A stretch of DNA of 64,000 nucleotides from Megalobrama amblycephala (taxonomy: Eukaryota > Chordata > Actinopteri > Cypriniformes > Xenocyprididae): positions 5,889,013 through 5,953,012 of the forward strand of contig NC_063049.1 of the NCBI RefSeq assembly GCF_018812025.1. Reading direction: 5' to 3'. The notes beneath the pieces are model-generated. The model searched no databases, was not told the DNA's origin, and was given only the letters and a program-made list of their open reading frames with translations. A program made the translations under genes and the position numbers. Of this stretch, positions 59,730 through 64,000 are shown one piece after another; the first letter of the stretch is position 1; each line of letters starts with the position of its first letter.

Positions 59730-61060
59730 GTGATATGACACACAAAAATCAGGTTGACATCCATTGCAACTATTTTATTTTTAATGGCAATTTATTTTCC
59801 ATTACAATAAACATAACATACCTAGAGTAGATTTACATGGTTGTGGTGTCTCACTGGAGCTGAAGACTGTTGAAGCTGTTGAAGTCTCTGGAATCCGTAG
59901 GATTACAAAATCACACATCCACTGCAAATTTATCTTTACCCAAATGCACAAGTTTTATCACCGAGGTGCCATGCAAATTAATTTTTTACAGACATCCACA
60001 TGAGAAACAATTACCATCCAAATAGGGCTCATGTCTGTTTTGATAGCATTTTGGGTGCTGGGTCATATCACTGTATACACTATACAACTATACAATTTGC
60101 AGAAAGAAAACTATCAGATATATCACACAGCTAGAAGACATTTCCAAGCAATAGCTCATCCAAAATAGTGCACAATCAAGCGAGGGGGTTCATATCATAA
60201 TTCAAGGTTAATGTGTTACAAATAAATCAACCCTTAATGTTTGTTTATTTTTTATTGCTGTCCGTATCTAATACATGGTACAGTTTAATGATAATTTACA
60301 ATAATTATTTTTTTTAAAATAATCTCAGTCTTACTAGCTCATGTGTAAGCTGTAAAGATACAGTGAAGAATACAGACTACAGTAAAGATATGCAGTAAAA
60401 ATGTGCTACACAAATGCAAGCAGTATTGGCAGGTGTGTTTTCTCATGGACTTCTTTTAAAATTATGCAGTGCAGTCAGTCAGGGCTGTTTTTAGTTTTTA
60501 ACTTTAGATAACCTTCAAATCAAAATGTCATCCTTAAATTTCTTAAAACTGTTGACACCACTGTTCTCATGCAACAGTATGAGAACAGTTTTCTGTAGAT
60601 TAGGTACTTAAATTCGTAATAAAATGTAGGCCCTCCCCTGATTTTAATTAATTTAACTTCTGTGTTGAACATAAACACTCAGGGCTTGTGTGCTGCCAAA
60701 TGCACTGAAAAGCATTCATGGTAAACTAAAATAATTTTAAATTCTTCTAAAGTCATTTCTGTTGAAACTTGTGTTTAAAGGGGTCATGACATGAGAAAAT
60801 CAAATTTTCATTGGTCTTTTGACATATAAGAGGTCTTTGTATCATTATTACATCTGCAAGTTCCCTAAATTAAAACGTCCTTGTCATCAATAAAAAAAAA
60901 TTATGTAATCAAGCTACATTTGGTGTCAGCGACGAATCAAAAACACTTTCCGCATGCCAAGAATGCTGTTGATCAAGCTTCACTTACCTGGAAGCATTCT
61001 TTAAGACTTCCTTAAGATTGTATCTTCAGTATGAATATCTTTCTCTCTTGTATTTATTTT
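59730..61060. other. No gene; one TTAA-type end
   Basis: AT-rich. A terminus AAAGGGGTCATGACATGAGA at 60777-60800 resembles other TTAA MITE ends. Otherwise nothing supported. Confidence 0.4.
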
Positions 61061-61069
61061 TCTGACAGC

Positions 61070-62290
61070 CATTTTTTCTTGCAGTGTAGATATGTGGCTT
61101 TTACCCCGCTAGAAATTTTACATTCCCAGAACATTCTCAGAATGTCCGCACTGGTGTTAAGGATGTTGTCTAGTAACGTTCCCGGTACATTCAGAGACGG
61201 TCACGATGTCTAGTTCTTTTAAGGGTTGGGGGACCTTATTTGGCGGACCTTCACAGCATTCAGGACGTTCTCTGAACGTTTAGGGAACCATATTTTATTT
61301 GGAAATGTTCTCAGAACGTCCCTGCTGCCCTTGTCAAAAAATGTAATTGAAAATTAGAGCTGAACTAACTAATAAAGAGTTAGGAGACAATGGGCCTACA
61401 TATCCAGTTCTGGCTGCATCTATAATTTAGATTTTTAATCCCCGTATCCGCTTACATATATTTATATATAATCTATTTTTAATCTCTATAATAAAAATGT
61501 ATAATTCAGATTTTGATCTCCATATCCATTTACATATATTATATTATATTTCCCTCCTAGGACTTTTTTCCCACGCTGGGTTTTCTCCTAGGGGGTTTTT
61601 TCCACCCCTGGGAGTCAGCCGACATTGGCTTAATGTAGCACCATCTTGTATATGTTACATATTACCACGCTTGTTTGTACAGCTTATTTTTAACCACTTC
61701 CCTTTTTTCTGTGCTTCTAATATGTAAAGCTGCTTTGAAACAATTACCAATTGTAAAAGCGCTATATAAATAAATTTGACTTGACTTGACTTGACTTGAA
61801 GCACAGAATCTACTCTCCAGCACAATGGTAACCTCACAAAACTCAGATAACACAAACGACATTAAACACTAACAGATCTCTCTAGATTTCTGCATCTTCA
61901 CTTATTACAAACCAGTATTGATTATTCCTTTCATTCAAATCTTCTTAATGAGGTGTTGATGTTTTATCAAAATTTATAGATGTCACCGTTACGGAGGTAA
62001 GCTAAACTCATATCAGGAACGTTATTAAATGACCAACGGAGGACCGGGTGGGAACGTTCTGTTAATGTCCCAAATGTCCTCTTTGTAACGTTCTTTTTTT
62101 GACCATAAAATAACCAAAATGGAACATCCTCCTAAAGTCATATAAGAAACCTTGAACTGCAGCACTTTCATTACCAAAAGAGGACGTTTTAGGAACGTCC
62201 TGAATGTTCTGTAAAGGTTCTGAATTTTCGTCACCTTTAGAGAACTTTTAGGGAACGTTGCGCAAGGTCCTGAGAACATCGCCTTCTATG
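61070..62290. repeat. GAACGT-rich dispersed element, split by a LINE end
   Basis: Two blocks (61120-61340 and 62040-62290) are dense in GAACGTTC, GAACGTCC and AGAACATTC words in both orientations. They look like arms of one inverted-repeat element interrupted by 61545-61798 and further AT-rich sequence. Confidence 0.4.
61545..61798 (+). mobile_element. L2-like LINE 3' end
   Basis: Non-coding tail with CTCCTAGGACTTTTTTCCCA, CCACCCCTGGGAGTCAGCC and the end AAAGCGCTATATAAATAA plus a TTGAC repeat. Same 3' terminus as the LINE at 41400-42655 but a different upstream 3' UTR. Confidence 0.7.
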
Positions 62291-62389
62291 TGGGTACTAC
62301 ATGAAAACACCTCCATCTTCTCACTCTCTCCTTAGTGCTGTTTTCACATGGACTAATCTACTGGTGGTGGTCGTGGAGCTTGAGGGGTC

Positions 62390-62887
62390 AGAACAGGAAG
62401 CGCTGGATCTTGTTGCCCTGGTGACCAACGTGGTTCTGGAAGATCACTATCTCATAGTAGGGGTTGTTGTTGTAGTGGACCCTGGAGTCATTCCTATCAA
62501 CTCCAGAGGGGAGAAGCAGCGGATGCACTCATGCTTTCTCTCCAACTAGCTGTTTTATTCAATCACACTTGTTCTGCACATACGACACGTGTGTTGAATG
62601 TTCCCTATGTGTGAGGAGGACCGGCCCAAATGGGCAGATGAGTGCCTGATGTCAAAAACAGGATCCAGATTCCAGGACAATTGTATTTTCAAGGGCATGT
62701 GGAAATGTGTAATACATTTAATTTCACAGCATTACCTTAAATATTTTCATATGCCTATGGATTGTATGTTATTTGTATTTAATCCCCCCAACCCCATTCT
62801 TTATTAAATGGATTCATTCATGTGTGAGCTTTTAGACTGTGCAGGATAGAAATGAGGGTAATAACAGTGAATAGATGAAGAGTCTTA
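62390..62887. repeat. Dispersed repeat family R1, copy B left part
   Basis: Matches 8770-8960 and then 10300-10430 and 10660-10824 in the same order, with the two segments only about 60 bp apart here. This shows they belong to one family of at least 1 kb. Confidence 0.7.
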
Positions 62888-63455
62888 AGCCCTATTCGGA
62901 CGGGATTAGTTTTACATGGGGAGGTGGGGTAAAGTAATCATTACCAGAGCTTCTCAGTGATTTTAGTCCCGTCCGAATGTGCCATCTCAGTAATCATTAC
63001 GGACAATGTCAGTAAAGATGACGGCGACTTTTACCTTCTGTAAAAAGGTCCGGAAAAATTACCTCAGGTAATACTAATCCCGTTCGAATAGACCTGCTGT
63101 AAATATGTACGGTAAAATTCCATCATTTCCTGTTTAAAAGTAGTTTTCTGCGCATTTTTCAAGCATGGAAGCACTTGAAGAAACATTAATTTGTGTTGTA
63201 GGTGGTGGGAAACCTCAAGTATTTTCCATACCATTCAGAGCAAAAAGAAGATCGAAGCAATTGTCAGAGGCACAAAACTAATGTGCATATTACCATCATA
63301 ATACAATCAGAATTTAATTAATAAATCGTTTGACCAGACCTAACTGTTATATATAGTTTATATATTTAGATTATATGTGTTTGCGCACATGGTATCAGGA
63401 AGCAACGTATACCCACATGACGACAGGGAGGTGACGGCGATGCGTAAATCGGGCT
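62888..63455. mobile_element. Harbinger-like MITE with TTA duplication
   Basis: Ends AGCCC and GGGCT; longer pairing includes GGACGGGATTAG-type words repeated inverted inside (CCGTCCGAAT, CCCGTTCGAAT). Flanked by TTA at 62885-62887 and 63456-63458. The related repeat at 10822 keeps the site with a single TTA and continuous flanks. A 3-bp TWA duplication is the Harbinger signature. Confidence 0.8.
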
Positions 63456-63458
63456 TTA

Positions 63459-64000
63459 TTCAGGTAACCAAGTCCCAATCTGAAAAATATTTCTGCTCAA
63501 ATTTACCTTTACAGCATTCATCATTTCAGGGTTTTTTTTGTTTTTTTTTGATGTATGACCATCACCACTAGTTTATCTTGTATTCCTGCACAAGGTGACA
63601 TTTTTAGTCTCCTACATATTACTGACTGAAAAGAAAGTATTTATTCATTAAAACTTACCAAACAGAACCAGTATTTCAGGAAAAACTGACCACTGCAGGT
63701 GAGGGCTTTTATTTCATTACTGTGTTAAAGAGTGATAATTGCTTGTAATTTCATACACACCGCCAGCACTGTATAGACCACTTCTAACAATGCTTGCTTT
63801 CTTTTATTGTGTTCATTACATAAAGGACAGGCACTGTGCCTGCTGTAATTATGTACAGAATTTGTGTAATAAGATATTACTGGGACACCAGAAACATATG
63901 ATTACTTTTGGCATGGTTTTTGCAGTGGCATGGAGGAAACCAGATGCTGCTCAAATCGAAGTTTCAATTGTAAAGCACATACAGCATCAGTATCGCAGAA
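63459..64000. repeat. Dispersed repeat family R1, copy B right part
   Basis: TTCAGGTAACC, AATCTGAAAAATATTTCTGC and, at 63968, TGTAAAGCACATACAGCAT follow the order of 10825-10960. About 400 bp here (63545-63960) is absent from copy A. The window ends inside the repeat. Confidence 0.65.

Overview
The window looks like nuclear DNA of a bony fish, most likely a cyprinid (zebrafish/carp group). It is AT-rich, has long GT-AG introns, and is packed with teleost-type transposon relics: TTAA-bounded fold-back elements, hAT- and Harbinger-type non-autonomous elements, DIRS, L2/Rex-like and L1-like retroelements. The species call is an inference from repeat content and gene family.

One host gene dominates. 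It is a sacsin-like gene on the minus strand. Seven coding exons were joined by hand: 38591-38557, 38023-37936, 37830-37719, 28734-28588, 24287-22859, 22750-22662 and 22553-11662. All junctions are GT-AG, phases agree, and the total of 12,792 nt gives an uninterrupted protein of about 4,263 residues. It carries three sacsin repeats, each with an Hsp90-like ATPase fold, then a J domain with an HPD motif and a C-terminal HEPN domain. The N-terminal ubiquitin-like domain of classical sacsin is absent, replaced by a short lysine-rich start. A candidate non-coding first exon lies at about 40450-40370.

Layout. 1-11100: repeat relics (hAT end, TTAA elements, DIRS gag, fold-back hairpins, a perfect-TIR element with 8-bp duplications holding a tRNA-like sequence). 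11172-40450: the sacsin-like gene. Its 4.3-kb intron holds an antisense LINE, and its 9-kb intron holds a long non-coding repeat block, a complete hAT-like element and a 786-bp fold-back element 30 nt from a splice donor. 40724-44151: a three-level nest (terminal-inverted-repeat element, DIRS relic, LINE 3' end). 45258-51246: a fold-back element cut by a nearly full-length but broken L1-like LINE. 51247-57000: microsatellites and two terminal-inverted-repeat elements. 57060-59730: a gypsy Pol scrap and a decayed Harbinger-type transposon with transposase and Myb-like genes facing each other. 60770-64000: more repeats, including a Harbinger-like element with a TTA duplication whose empty site survives in a related repeat at 10822.

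Only the sacsin-like gene looks like a working host gene. Every other coding trace belongs to mobile elements, and all of these are broken.
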